A stretch of 64,000 nt of DNA from Sipunculus nudus (lineage: Eukaryota; Annelida; Sipuncula; Golfingiida; Sipunculidae), in contig CM049309.1 in the NCBI GenBank assembly GCA_026874595.1, positions 54,040,079 through 54,104,078 on the forward strand. The letters run 5' to 3'. The position numbers and the translations under genes were made by a program. Position 1 is the stretch's first letter, and each line of letters starts with the position of its first letter. The notes under the pieces are model-generated. The model was not told the origin of the DNA. It made no database searches and saw only the letters and a program-made list of their open reading frames with translations. Shown one piece after another: positions 47,758 through 59,877 of the stretch.

Positions 47758-48085
47758 ATTCACGCTCCTCATTTGCAACCCTTTGATTCATTTTTCGACG
47801 GAAATCCCATTTTGCAGTTTTATATTCACGGTACAATACACTTGAGGGATCTCTCGCCCGACCACCAGCTAACCAACGGGCCCATTTCTTTCTCATTTCG
47901 TCATGTAATGGTTTAAGGTGTTGTTTCCACTTGGGTTTTAAATAATTAACAAATTTCTTAAGCAGTATCGCTCTGGTGGCGACATCTATCATTGCACTAG
48001 TAATGTTTTCATAATACCTGACAAACTTATTGAAGCTGCTACCCTGCACTGCCGGTATTGACAAAGAGTCTAACCTTTCCTTCAA
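47758..48085 (-). pseudogene. LINE-B EN-RT linker, unit 1
   Basis: Frame with LDSLSIPAVQGSSFNKFVRY, FVNYLKPKWKQHLKPLHDEM and YREYKTAKWDFRRKMNQRVA. LINE-A interrupts it after NEEREFF, and the continuation toward RT is at 4119 and below. Confidence 0.7.
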
Positions 48086-48325
48086 CCGATGTGTGTAAAC
48101 ATTAGCTATTTGGGATTCTGAAAGTTTGTCCAGCTTAAACTCTGCTGGTCGTATTCCCCGACCTTTGAAGCTCGCTAATTCTACAGTCGATCGTCATCAT
48201 TAGAGGTAAGTGATTGGATACGTTATCCTCCATGTCACTCAAGATAACACCTCGCTTAATAAGATGAAAATCGTTACTAGGGACGACACACAATAGTCAC
48301 AACATATGGTCTATCAATGATCGTT

Positions 48326-48943
48326 TTACCCCAGAATCACAAGGATCAAAAGAATACCTAACCCCTCGTCATAAAAATCATGCATGACGGATCTCAACGA
48401 ACATTCGTTCATAAACTGGCGCAACTCACGGACACGATGTCCTGTTGTGTTATCACATGATGAAAGTGAACAGTTGCAATCGCCAACAAAGATTACCGAT
48501 TGTGTTGTATTGGTGGTACAGGTGGTCATAAAGAATTGCTAAATCTTCTTGAAAATGAATAATCGGATCTTTACTACAGTGTAAGTAAACATTGAATATA
48601 TAGGTGAGGAAACTGTTAGTGATTTAACGCATAGTTCAATTACCCTATCTCCCATATCTGGATGAGAGATAAAATTAACGGAACCTCCAACAGCCTTCCG
48701 AAACAAAAACACAACTCCCCACTTCCCCCGTCTATAAGTATTGGAAGGCTCTAATACACTCCTAGAAATAGCAAATGACGCATAAGATGGATGAAAACTT
48801 TCCAGAAAACATCGGTTATCCTCAAATAACCAATGTTCCGATATACCAAGAATATCAATATCAAATTCTTCAACATGATTGCTGACAAAAGCTGCACCAG
48901 GCATAATGCCTCTAGTATTAAAACATGCAATATTCAGTGACAT
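48326..48943 (-). pseudogene. LINE-B endonuclease pieces, unit 1
   Basis: Two frames. The N-terminal one (48539-48943) has LNIACFNTRGI and ILGISEHWLFEDN (catalytic Glu). The second (48326-48529) has IFVGDCNCSL, where the usual GDFN is GDCN. Frameshifted and inactive. Confidence 0.72.
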
Positions 48944-48945
48944 GT

Positions 48946-49594
48946 TTATATTACTTTAATGACTTGACCTGTGCTTCCTCGAAGAGGAGGCAGTAAATAT
49001 TCTTGTTTTACCAAGGCTCTAGCATACCACTTTCTTATATATACCCCTCTCGGCCGGAAATGCTGGTTACATTCACAGTCAAAGAATCTTGAGGAACCTT
49101 GACATATGCTCCGAATAATCCCTGATCTTTGCCTGGCAAAATCTTTACAAAAAATACATTTAACTTTCTGCAATTTCAGATAATCGGCGATTCTCTCATA
49201 GTCTTCTTCGATTGAAATTAAAGACCCCTCTAGTTTTACTATATTATCTATGTTCTTCTCAGCTTCTCTGTGAGTGCATCATCTGGGCTTTCAGCGAAGC
49301 AAACTGTGCCGATTGCTCTGCAACAACATTTGCTATATCAGACTTCATACTCTTTCTGACGTCATCTATCATATCTCTAATGTTGTCATTTTGTTGGACG
49401 TGTTCTTGAAATTGCTTAACAACACCGTCGATCCTGTACTCGATTTTGTTTTTGTCATGATTGAGATCACTTGTCAAGATTTTCATTCCAGTCATGTTTT
49501 GTCCTACCATGAACATATCCATGCCAGACTCCACAGACACAGCTGTGTCGTCTTGAAACACTACATCTGAGTTCAGAGACTGTAATTCGGCCAT
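48946..49594 (-). pseudogene. LINE-B ORF1 pieces, unit 1
   Basis: N-terminal frame 49259-49594 (MAELQSLNSDVVFQDD, then a helical, charged stretch FQEHVQQNDNIRDMIDDVRK that looks coiled-coil forming) and C-terminal frame 48946-49173 (FRPRGVYIRKWYA). The middle is deleted. Confidence 0.6.
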
Positions 49595-50030
49595 AGTATT
49601 TGGCGTAGCTATGCTTTCAGTTCATCTTACTTTAACACTAAGTAAATCTTTCAGTTCTTCATTTATTTCCAAAAGTGGTCTCTCCATATAATCTTAATAG
49701 TTACAGGCGGCTTATTTGCAGGTGACATTTATTTTGGATTTTGGTCTAAGTTTTAATGGTCGTAGCTACTCTTCAGTTCATCTTACTTTAACACTAAGTA
49801 AATCTTGATTTAACACTAACACTAATTCTTCATGTGAAGCCCCATTTAGAATCATCACCAAATAATAGCAATTCCTAGCCAATTTTTCCCTCTAACGGGA
49901 CTCCACACACTGACTTAGGGTGCTGTCGTTTGAAAAGGGATCCCCCTGGGAACCCCTCAATGCCCAAGGCTTTCTCAAAAAGTTCATGTCGACACTTGTC
50001 AATCGAATTGCAGATCTCTAATATGTGCTT

Positions 50031-50546
50031 TATTACCGTATAATCGTAATAGTTACAGGCGACTTATTTGCAGGTGACATTTATTTTGGAATTTGGCCTA
50101 AGCTTTAATGGTCGTGCCCACGTTACGCATCCTTTACGATCGCTGGACGATGAGGGACTTCTAGTATTACATTACTAATACTTATCTTATATCTTATAAT
50201 ATCTTATTCAATCGCCATAGTACAACAATTATACTTTTACTTGCTTTGGCTTGTACATTGTGGCATTTAGTTGTGGCTTGTGCTTCGCCTTTGTATGAAA
50301 GAGAATTAATTTGAATCAAAACTATGCATTGATAAACAGATATAATTTACAATCGACTTACTGTTTTGAACCAAACACACGCAAACAAATTGCTTTGTTT
50401 TATTTAAACATAAATGTTTCTTTATATATCTGACACCCGATGGAATAGTTTAAATATGATTCTTAGAACTCAGCCTTAATTTTATATCACCATGAATTAT
50501 TTTTCATTTACTTCACATATCAAGGTTTATTTTTTATATTTAACAG
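50031..50546. other. Intron sequence before exon A2
   Basis: AT-rich intron resembling 63190-63698 in unit 3. No other feature seen. Confidence 0.6.
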
Positions 50547-50660
50547 ATCATGATGACTGCGCCCCTAACCCCTGTCTTAATGGTGCCACCTGCGTGGATA
50601 TGATTAACAGTTACATCTGTGTTTGTCCGGCTGGGTATGACGGCACTAATTGTACATTCA
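50547..50660 (+). CDS. EGF-like exon A2
   Basis: Duplicate of exon A1 with acceptor TTTAACAG and donor A|GTAAGT, 114 nt, phase 1-1. The protein differs from A1 only near the first cysteine spacing (APNP for SPDP). All six cysteines and the calcium-binding residues remain. Intron sequence on both sides also resembles unit 1 closely, so this is a segmental duplication and not an exon-only copy. Confidence 0.88.
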
Positions 50661-51212
50661 GTAAGTGTTTACTATATTAAATCGGCAATATGTGGTTATA
50701 TTTCCTTTTTGGTGTGTGTATCAAAATACTGTAAAAAATATAAAAAGGTTGTCCCACATCTAGGCTTTAGATTTTCAATGGTTTTATCCTTGCCAAGACG
50801 TTAATGTTTATGTATGCTACGAAAATGCGTAAAATAAAACGTGGTTCCATTTACTCATAGACAAAACTCAGTGCCAGCTCTTATAACTAAATGGAATTTG
50901 TCGGAGAGCCATATATTATTTATATTATTTGCCACGAGGTGGCAATATCAAAGCGCTGAGACATAAAGAGAGCACGTTTTGTGGATCTGTAAGCGAGAAC
51001 AATTAAGTCATAACCACTGCTTTGACTGGACCAGTCTATGAAGGTTCAGTCTTTCTTCAAGTTTCTTCAGTGCATTTTATTCCTGTAAAGAAAAGGAGTA
51101 CTATTTTTCCATACTAACATGATTTTAAGACGATCTCAAAGTACCAGATGAAGAACAATATCAACAAGTATTCGTACATATCTCAAAGTTGTACTTTTTG
51201 CACCCCATACAG

Positions 51213-51326
51213 ATATCGATGAATGCGCGCCAACGCCTTGTCTGAATGGAGCTACGTGTATTGACGGGGTTGACGAGTTTGTCTGTAACTGTGCACCAGG
51301 TTTTGAGGGCATCTTCTGTTCTATTG
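51213..51326 (+). CDS. EGF-like exon B2
   Basis: Duplicate of exon B1 with acceptor CATACAG, donor ATTG|GTAAG, 114 nt, phase 1-1. It starts IDECAPTPC where B1 has IDECATTPC, and the rest of the module is the same as B1. It sits 552 nt after A2. All six cysteines and the calcium-site residues are kept. Confidence 0.88.
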
Positions 51327-52332
51327 GTAAGTACTGAGAAGTCAGGACTGAGAAATATTTTATACATATAATTGTTATATTAAAGTTCATTTATTAAATT
51401 TTAATGTGTTTACTGAGTGTTCTGACCATGTACGCAGGACACATAGTTCTGCGAGTTCCTGCAGGATATTTCTAGGATAGAATCGGTTATGAACATGGGG
51501 TTCAAGACAGGCTAGTAAATTCATTGGGGCACATGTCTAAACCCCCACATTCACAGGGTTTTATAAATAGCTTTAGTTGTGTATGTAGATAACATTGGCA
51601 ATACTGTTTAAACAAGTTTAAAGAACTGATGATGATGTTTGGATACGGGGGAAGTAACTTGACCACCCAGTTTTATAGTAGCCGTAATGATTGGAATGCT
51701 GTGTGGTTAACAAGGAATCACAGATTATTTAATGTCGAATCATATTGTATTCCTTTGAGCCTGCTTTCATGCTCTTTTGAGCTAAGACCTTGCTTCAGCC
51801 CGAATCATGCCTTGCTACATCCATAATTTAAAACAGACGCTAATATAATGGAGCCGAAATAATAACAGCCAATCAAATCAATCGTTACATTAGTAAACGG
51901 CCAATCAAAATTATCGTGTAAACAGTACACAGAAATCAAAACTGTTCACACGCCTTAAGCCCCAGTCCCATATAGTTGTTGTTATTCTTTATCTCCTACA
52001 TTCATATATGAAGATTTTAAATTAAAAGAACATTACATACAACAATCAAATGAAATTCAACAATGTGAACAAACATATTAGAACAGATATTACCAATACA
52101 TTAAAGTAAAACGAACACAGTATGACAAATACATTCCCGTAGTACATAAGGACATTGCTCAGGTACAAAAAACAAAGTAAGCAAGAACATGAAAGGTTTA
52201 ACTCAGAAAAGAAAGAATATTTTTCCTGGCTTGTTGTTTCTGTAACCTGATTAGCCAATCTAAACTCAAGGACTAAGTCTTAAAAGTTTTATGGTTTTGT
52301 GATCAATTAACTGTAAAATGAAACATTTATTA

Positions 52333-53130
52333 TCAACAACATACACACGCAAGTCTATATAGTAGTATGTACCATAATTCATTTGACCACTGACACAGGG
52401 CAGTGAAGTCTTTTCCAAGTAAAACTTCTAGAAAAATTTCGTTAGGTAAATTGTATAATAGAACAGAGACATGGACACTCAGCGAATTACAGATAAAATC
52501 CCACAATCTGTCCCTGCTCCCCTTTAACCTGTCACAATATAGTAATACATGTGCAACTGGTTCTCTGTAAAATAGACCACAGTTTTGACACAAAGATTCA
52601 TTTGTTTGTAATTCCATATACACTGCTACACTTTGTGCTAGAAAGGGAAACTTAGATGGAGACTCGGGTATTTCTCGAGCTGCATACCAAATAGCAGAAG
52701 GCTGGAAACAGCTTGAATGAAAACTAAATTTAACAAAATCTGCGTTCGCAGTTCGCACATCATATTCGTTTGCTTCGTAACCCACGATTGTCTCTTGAAC
52801 CTTTATTTTCCACATCTTTACTGTGTTTTCACTTTTTCTGAGAAGGGCATATTCTGCACCTAGATCGTATTTCGCGATGAGCGCCAGAGTGTCTTTAGCA
52901 ATTCCAGATTTACATAAGGCGGGAAACATACGTAATAGCATATCTTTGTAAAAGAACAATTTCTTGGAAACAGAATTACACGAATTAGAAATTAACTTGC
53001 CAAGGTCGAAGGGTTTATTTTTCGATATGAATGCCTCAATTCGAGGTAAGCCTAACATTTCCAAACCTACAAAACTACCAAACGTTTGTGCGATCTTAGC
53101 ACAGTATCTCTGCATTCTCTCTAAAATCAA
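52333..53130 (-). pseudogene. LINE-B ORF2 C-terminal domain, unit 2
   Basis: 265-residue frame downstream of the RT. It carries LPRIEAFISKNKPFDLGKLI, and CQNCGLFYREPVAHVLLYCD with C-x2-C-x8-H-x4-C zinc-knuckle spacing, to the protein end at 52333. The best preserved C-terminus of the three copies. Confidence 0.72.
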
Positions 53131-53812
53131 AAAAGTCGGCTTTGTAAAGACTAATTGCTGTAAGTGGATTCAGTCCCCTAGGTCTAACACCAGTCCCAGC
53201 TAAGGAAAGAAATGAACCCTTTCCCCTTCGCGATGCCTCTGCTATGTGCTCATGATATGAGCGATTCCCGTGCAGAATTACCCCAAGATGAGAATGACAC
53301 CTTTTCTCCTGTATTGGTGTACTGTCGAGAAACCATTGTCTACTTTTTGCATTTTTACCGAATGTTCGTTCGTTTTCACCAAAAACCATGATTACGGTTT
53401 TCTTTGGATTAAAACAGAATCTCCAGCCTTTGCTATATTCCGAGCAAATATAAATTATATAATGTAAACCACTAAGTGAGGGAGACAGGAGACATATGTC
53501 ATCCGCTTGAGTTGGATTCCCAGTGTAGATAGGCCCAACATGGTCTCCTTTGTCAGAGCTTCTGAGTTCGAGAACGAGATCATTTATGAAAAGCATGTAT
53601 ATAAATGGAGAGAGAACCCCTCCTTATCTCACGGATTGTTTCACGTCAAACCATCTACTTAGATGACCCATGTATAACACAGCGCTCTGCATATTAGAGT
53701 AAACATTTAACAATAGATTCCATAACCGTCCAGCTGTACCAAATGTATATAGCTTCCTGAACAGACCTTTATGCCAAACAACATCAAAGGCAGACCGACT
53801 GTAAAAAAACAC
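53096..53812 (-). pseudogene. LINE-B reverse transcriptase pieces, unit 2
   Basis: Frame 53624-53812 has SAFDVVWHKGLFRKLYTFGT; frame 53096-53596 has TQADDICLLSPSLSGLHYII, the ADD catalytic motif with Gln in the aromatic position, then FCFNPKKTVIMVFGENE. Inactive. Confidence 0.72.
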
Positions 53813-54868
53813 GAGTACAGTTTAGAAGACCCATCTACATAATAATAAACAGTTTAATGTAAAGTTAAACTTGCATCAATCGATGACTTGCTACTGGCCT
53901 TGCCGGTTTTCAAAGTTCTAATAGCAGTTTAAATTTCAGTCATCATAACCGGTTTGTCAAATGTGTGGTCATAATGATTTCCCGAATCTTGTGACATTTT
54001 CATGACTAGCACAAAAGTATGTCGATTTAGCAGGGCAACATATATATTCTCAAAATAATCAGCCCACCCATCAGCCACAAGTCGTGGGTCACTTACTTAA
54101 CTGTCCTTCATTAAAGATCATTTCTGTGGCAACATGATGCTTTAATGTTCTTTTGAATTTAATGTTTTTTCCAATTTTTTTTTATATCAATCTCTGCGTT
54201 TTCGTCCACTTGTTCAAAGAATTCACGCTCCTCATTTGCAACCCTTTGATTCATTTTTCGACGGAAATACCTTTTTTTCTGTTTTATATTCACGGTACAA
54301 TACATTTGAGGGATCTCTCGGAAGACCACCGGTTAACCTTTTCTTTCCATTTCGTCATGTAATGGTGTTGTTTCCACTCAGGTTTTAAATAATTAACAAA
54401 TTTCTTGAGCGGTATCGCTCTAATGGCGACATCTATCATTGCACTAGTAATGTTTTCGTAATATCTGACAAACTCATTGAAGCTGCTACCCTATACTGCC
54501 GGTATTGACAAAGAGTCTACCCTTTCCTTCAACCGATGTGTGTAAACATTAGCTATTTGGGATTCTGAAAGTTTGTTCCAGCTTAATCTTTGCCGGTCGT
54601 AATCCCCCGACCTTTGAAGCACGCTAATTCTACAGGCCATCGTCATCGTATGTGATCGGACACGTTATCCTCCATGTCACTCAAGATAACACCTCGCTTA
54701 ATAAGATGAAAATCGTCACTAGGGACGACACAACAATCGTCTCAACATATGGTCTATCAATGATCGGTTTTCCCAAGAAGCATAAGGATCAAAAGAAAAG
54801 CCAACCCCTCGTCATAAAATTCATGCAAGACGGATCTCAACGAGCATTCGTTCATAAACTGGCGCAAC

Positions 54869-55373
54869 TCACGAACACGATGTCCTGTTGAAAGTGAACA
54901 GTTGAAATCGCCAACAAAGATTACCGATTATATTGTATTGGTGGCAAAGATCATAAAGAATTGCTAAATTTTCTTGAAAATGAACACTCGGATCTTTACT
55001 ACAGGGTAAGTAAACATTGAATATGTAGGTGCAGGAACCTGTTAGTAATTTAACGCATAGTCCAATTACCCTATCTGCCATATCTCGATGAGAGAGAAAA
55101 CTAACGGAACCTCCAGAAGCCTTCCGAAACAAAAACGCAACTCCCCCCTTCCCCGTCTATAAGTTTTGAAAGGGTCTAATACACTGCTAGAAACAGCAAA
55201 TGACGCATAAGATGGATGAATACTTTCCAGAAACATTGGTTATCCTCAAATAACCAATGTTCTGATATACCAAGAATATCAATATCAAATTCTTCAACAT
55301 GATTGTTGACAAAAGCTGCACTAGGCATAATGCCTCTACCATTAAAACATGCTGTATTAAGTGACATATTCAC
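54869..55373 (-). pseudogene. LINE-B endonuclease pieces, unit 2
   Basis: LNTACFNGRGI and ILGISEHWLFEDN in 55176-55373; MADRVIGLCVKLLTGSCTYI and FNVYLPCSKDP in 54869-55132. Broken by frameshifts. Confidence 0.7.
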
Positions 55374-55430
55374 ATTACTTAAATGACTTGACCTGTGCTT
55401 CCTCGAAGAGGAGGCAGTAAATATTCTTGT

Positions 55431-56752
55431 TTAACCAAGTTTCCTAGCATACCACTTTCTTATATATACCCCTCTCGGCCGGAAATACCGGTTACATATA
55501 CAGTAAATAGAATCTTCAGGAAACTTGATATATGCTCCGCATAATCCCTGATCTTTGCCTGGCGAAATCTTTACAAAAATACATTTACTTTCCGATTTCA
55601 GATAATCGGCGATGGTTCTTGCCGCAACTGGGCTCCTGATATTCCCCAGATAGAATTCACAGTGTCTGACACTTCCTGATTCCAATTTACCGTCATCTGA
55701 TGCACGATTGACGTCTGTAGACTCGTAATTAACTGTTGTCGATTCAGGTACCGATTGTGCATCGATTAGGGTACCAGATGTTTGTACATCAGTTACATGC
55801 TGAACTGAGTTAATGTTTTGCGTCAGATCACACTATGTACTCGTTTCATTAGAACGCTCGTTGGTACATGTAACTTCATGTTGGAAACTGTCTGATGAAG
55901 ATCGAGGCATTCCCTATGAACACACGGAATTTGAAGAGCGTGTAATTATCGTTTAACTTTAACGTTTCCTCTGCTGAAAGTGTGTTCACGAGTGTGTACG
56001 TACTGGTAGTACTAACTTCATCTGGATTGCCTCCAGGGGGCGCCACGGGCGCTGGCGTATGAGAACGAACAACCTCACTAAAGAGCGTCTTTTTTGTTTT
56101 TTATGGTTTGTCTCGAACAAGGTCTGTCGAAGAGTTGTGATAGATCTGGCCATTGATTCGATTTACTCAAGGCATTAGACATACTGTTCTCCAATTCTCT
56201 GATGATTTTTTTTTTGCCTTTTGTTTTCTGACTTTATTCTCTCATAGTCTTCTTCGAGTCAAAGTAAAGACCCCTCTAGTTTTACTATATTATCTATGTT
56301 CTCCTCAGCTTTTTCTGTGAGTGCATCATCTGGGTTTTCAGCGAAGCAAACTATGCTGATTGCTCTGCAACAAAATTTGCTGTATCAGACTTCATACTCT
56401 TTCTGACGTCATCTATCACAACTCTAATGTTTTGCTGGACGTGTTCTTGAAATTGTTTAACAACACCGTCAAACCTGTCCTCAATTTGGTTTTTGTCATG
56501 ATTGAGATCACTGATCAAGATTTTCATTTCAGCCATGTTTTGTCCTACCATGAACATATCCATGCCAGACACCAAACACTCAGCTGTGTCGTCTTGAAAC
56601 ACTACATCTGAGTTCAGAGACTGTAATTCGGCCATAGTATTTGGCGTAGCTACGCTTTCAGTTCTTCTTACTTTAATACTAAGTAAATCTTTCAGTTTTT
56701 CATGTGAAGCCCAATTTAGAATCGTCACCAGAGAATAGCAATCCCTAGCCAA
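55431..56752 (-). pseudogene. LINE-B ORF1, unit 2
   Basis: N-terminal frame 56351-56752 starts at MARDCYSLVT and holds a charged helical stretch. C-terminal frame 55431-55685 has CEFYLGNIRSPVAARTIADY, then GLCGAYIKFPEDS and FRPRGVYIRKWYARKLG. Role inferred as the RNA-binding ORF1 protein. Confidence 0.6.
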
Positions 56753-57034
56753 TTTTACCTCTTACGGGACTCCTCACACTAACTTGGGGTGCTGTCGTTT
56801 GACAAGGGATCCCTCTGGGAACCCCTCAATGCCCAAGACTTTCTCAAAAAGTTCATGTCGACACTTGTCAATTTAATTGCAGATCTCTAATATGGACTTT
56901 GTTTCCAAAAGTGGCCTCTCCATACAATCGTAATAGTTACAGACTTATTTGCAGGTGGCATTTTTTTTTTGTAATTTGGAATTAATTATTTTTTCATTTA
57001 CTTCACCTATGGGTTTATTTTGTATATATAACAG

Positions 57035-57148
57035 ATCATGACGACTGCTCCCCTGACCCCTGTCTTAATGGTGCTACCTGCGTGGATATGGTTAACAGTT
57101 ACATCTGTGTTTGTCCGGCTGGGTATGACGGCACTAATTGTACATTCT
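57035..57148 (+). CDS. EGF-like exon A3
   Basis: Third A-type exon, acceptor ATAACAG, 114 nt, phase 1-1. Two details set it apart: MVNSY replaces MINSY, and the last exon base is T where A1, A2 and A4 have A. The split codon joined to exon B3 is therefore Tyr instead of Asn, which changes the first linker residue of the next module. The donor is T|GTAAGT. Cysteines are intact. Confidence 0.87.
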
Positions 57149-57701
57149 GTAAGTGTTTACTGTATTAAATTGACAATATGTGGTTATATTTCCTTTTTTT
57201 GTGTGTGTATCGAAATACTGTAAAAATATAAAAAAAAGTTGTCCCACACCCAGGCTTTAGAGTTTCAATGGTTTTATCCTTGCCAAGACGTTAATGTTTA
57301 TGTATGCTACGAAAATGCGTAAAATAAAAACGTGGTTCCATTTACTCATAAACAAAACTCAGTGCCAGCTCTTATAACTAAATGAAATCCGTCGGAGAGC
57401 CATATATTATTTATATAATTTGCCACGAAGTGGCAATATCAAAGCGCTGAGACATAAAGAGAGCACGTATGTGGATCTGTAAGCGAGAACAATTAAGTCA
57501 TAACCATTGCTTTGACTGGGCCAGTCTATGAAGGTTCAGTCTCTCTTCCTGTTTCTTAAGTGCATTTTTTTCCTGCAAAGAATTGGAGTACTTTTTTCCA
57601 CAATAACATGATTTTAAGACGATCTCACAGTACAAGATGCAAAATAATATCAACAAGTGTTCATACATATCTTAAAGTTGTACATCTTGCACCCCATGCA
57701 G

Positions 57702-57815
57702 ATATCGATAAATGTGATACCACGCCTTGTCTGAATGGAGGTACATGTATTGACAAGGTTGACGAGTTTGTCTGTAACTGTGCACCAGGTTTTGAGGGCA
57801 TCTTCTGTTCTATTG
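57702..57815 (+). CDS. EGF-like exon B3 (altered calcium-site residue)
   Basis: Third B-type exon, acceptor CATGCAG, donor ATTG|GTAAG, 114 nt, phase 1-1. The cysteines are conserved, but the lead-in reads IDKC where B1 and B2 have IDEC, so the acidic residue of the calcium-binding consensus D-x-[DN]-[EQ]-C is replaced by Lys. The linker residue before it is Tyr because of the A3 donor change. Other differences are DTTP, LNGGT (for LNGAT) and CIDKVDEF. Splicing looks intact; reduced calcium binding is an inference. Confidence 0.86.
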
Positions 57816-59367
57816 GTAAGTACCGAGAAATCAGGACCGAGAAATAATTTATACATATAATTGTTATATTGAAAGTTCATTTATTAAATTTGAATGTGTT
57901 TACTGAGTGTTTTGACCATGTACGCAGGACACATAGTTGTGCGAGTTCCTGCAGGATATTGCTAGGATAGACTCGGTTATGAACATGGGGTTCAAGACAG
58001 GCCAGTAGATTCACTGGAGACATGTCTACACCCCTACATTCACAGGGTTTTATAAATAGCTAGTTGTGTATGTAGATAACATTGGCATAATGTTTAAACA
58101 AGTTTAAAACAACTTATGATGATGTTTGGATAGGGGGAAGTAACTTGACCACCCAGTTTTATAGCAGCCGTTATGATTGGAATACTGTGTGGTTAACAAG
58201 GAATCACAGGTTATTAAGTGTCAAATCATATTGTCTTCCTTTGAGCCTGCTTTCATGCTCTTTTGAGCTAAGACCTTGCTTCAGCCGGAATCATGCCTTG
58301 CTACATCCATAATTTAAAACAGATGCTAATATAATGGAGCCAAAATTATAACGGCCAATCAAATCAATTGTTACAATAGTAAACGGCTTATCAAATCCAT
58401 CAATATAATAGTAAACAGTACACAGAAATCAAAACTGTGCACACGCCTTAAGCCCCAGTCCCATATAGTTGTTGTTATTCTTTATTTCCTACATTCATAT
58501 ATGAAGATTTAACATGAAGGAACTACATTCAACAATCAAATGAAATACAACAATGTGAACAAACATATTTGAACAGTATCACCAATACATCAATGTAAAA
58601 CGAACACAGTATGACAAATACATTCCCGTAGTACATAAGGACATTGCTCAGGCACAAAAGCAAAGTAATCACGAACATGAAAGGTTTTCCTCAGAAAAAA
58701 CGACTACTTTTTCTGGCTTGTTGTTTCTGTAACCTAAATAGCCAATCTAAACTCAAGGACTAAGTCTTAAACGTTTAATGGTTTTGTGATCAATTAACTG
58801 TAAAATGAAACATTTATTTTCATCAACATAACACGCAAATCTATTTAGCAGTATGTACCATAATTCAATTGACCACTGACACAGGGCAGTAAAGTATTTT
58901 CCAAGTAAAACTTCAAGAAAAGTTTCGTCAGGAAAATTCGACGCTCAGCGAATTACAGATAATTCCGACAATCTGTCCCTGCTACCCTTTGACCTGTCAC
59001 AATATAGTACTACATGTGCTACTGGGTTTCTATAAAATACACCACGGTTGTGTCACAAAGATTCTTCATTTGTTTGTAATTCCATAAACACTGCAACAAT
59101 TTGTGTAAGAAAGTGATAGATAGATAGAGACTCGAGTATTTCTCGAGCTTCATACCAAATAACAGAAGGCTGGAAACAGCTTGAATGAAAACTTCTAATT
59201 TTAACAAAATCTGCGTTTTGTGCAGTTCGCACATCATATTCGTTAGCATCATAACCTAGGATTATCTATTGAACCTTTATTTTCCACATCTTTACTGAGC
59301 TTTCACCTTTTCTGAGAAGGGCAGATTCTGCATTTAGATCATACTTGGCGATGAGCGCCAGAAAGTC

Positions 59368-59877
59368 TTAAGAAATTCCAGATTTACATAAGGCGGGAAA
59401 CATACGTAATAGCATATCTTTGTAACAGAACAATTTCTTGGAAACAGAATTACACGAATTAGAAATTAACCTGCAAAGATCGAACAGTTTATTTCTCGAT
59501 ATGAATGCCTCAATTCGAGGTAAGGCTAACATTTCCAAAACTACATCAGGAATAGTTCTCGGACCATACGTTTGTGCGATCTTAGCACAGAATCTCTGCA
59601 TTCTCTCTAAAATCAAAAAGTCCGATTTCGTCAAAGAATTCCACAATTCTGAACCATACAGAGCTTTTGGAATAACGACGGCTTTGTAAAGACTAATGGC
59701 TGTAAGTGGATTCAGTCCCCTAGGTCTAACACCAGTCCCAGCTAAGGAAAGAAATGACCCTTTCCCCTTCGCCATGCCTCCGCTATGTGCTCGTGGTGTG
59801 AGCGATTCCCGTGCAGAAGTACCCCAAGATGAGAATGACACCTTTGTCACAGCTTCTGAGTTTGAGAACGAGATCAT
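59368..59877 (-). pseudogene. LINE-B ORF2 C-terminal frame, unit 3
   Basis: 169-residue frame whose first 30 residues come from sequence fused across the local deletion. From KGKGSFLSLAGTGVRPRGLN it matches unit 2 (SLYKAVVIPKALYGSELWNS, then LPRIEAFISRNKLFDL). Confidence 0.68.

Larger units (their letters stand above)
47752..50030 (-). mobile_element. LINE-B copy 1, 5' half
   Basis: Contains the EN-RT linker (47758-48085), endonuclease pieces (48326-48943), and ORF1 pieces (48946-49594). Relative to unit 2 it lacks about 0.6 kb of ORF1 (the unit 2 stretch about 55615-56236), joined at about 49193. The 5' limit near 50030 is approximate. Confidence 0.75.
52316..56900 (-). mobile_element. LINE-B copy 2 (uninterrupted)
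   Basis: The fullest LINE-B here, 4.5 kb. On the - strand: ORF1 start at 56752 (MARDCYSLVTILNW), ORF1 C-terminus 55431-55685 (YLGNIRSPVAARTIADYL), endonuclease 54869-55373, linker about 54215-54560, RT 53096-53812, C-terminus 52333-53130. All are frame-shifted. End points are approximate. Confidence 0.78.
50547..57034 (+). repeat. Tandem exon-cassette unit 2 (~6.5 kb)
   Basis: Runs from exon A2 to just before exon A3: exon A, 0.55 kb intron, exon B, then a 5.7 kb intron with LINE-B on the - strand. Shared landmarks with the other units include the intron stretches after exon A and the LINE-B remnant in the same orientation and position. It holds the empty site matching the LINE-A insertion, CAAAGA at 54215-54220. 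Confidence 0.85.

Noticed and set aside
47668-47916. + strand frame across the LINE-A/LINE-B junction
   Set aside because: Opposite-strand shadow of the LINE coding regions.
46000-50000. Endogenous retrovirus
   Set aside because: No LTRs, protease, integrase or envelope; EN-linker-RT order on one strand marks non-LTR retrotransposons.
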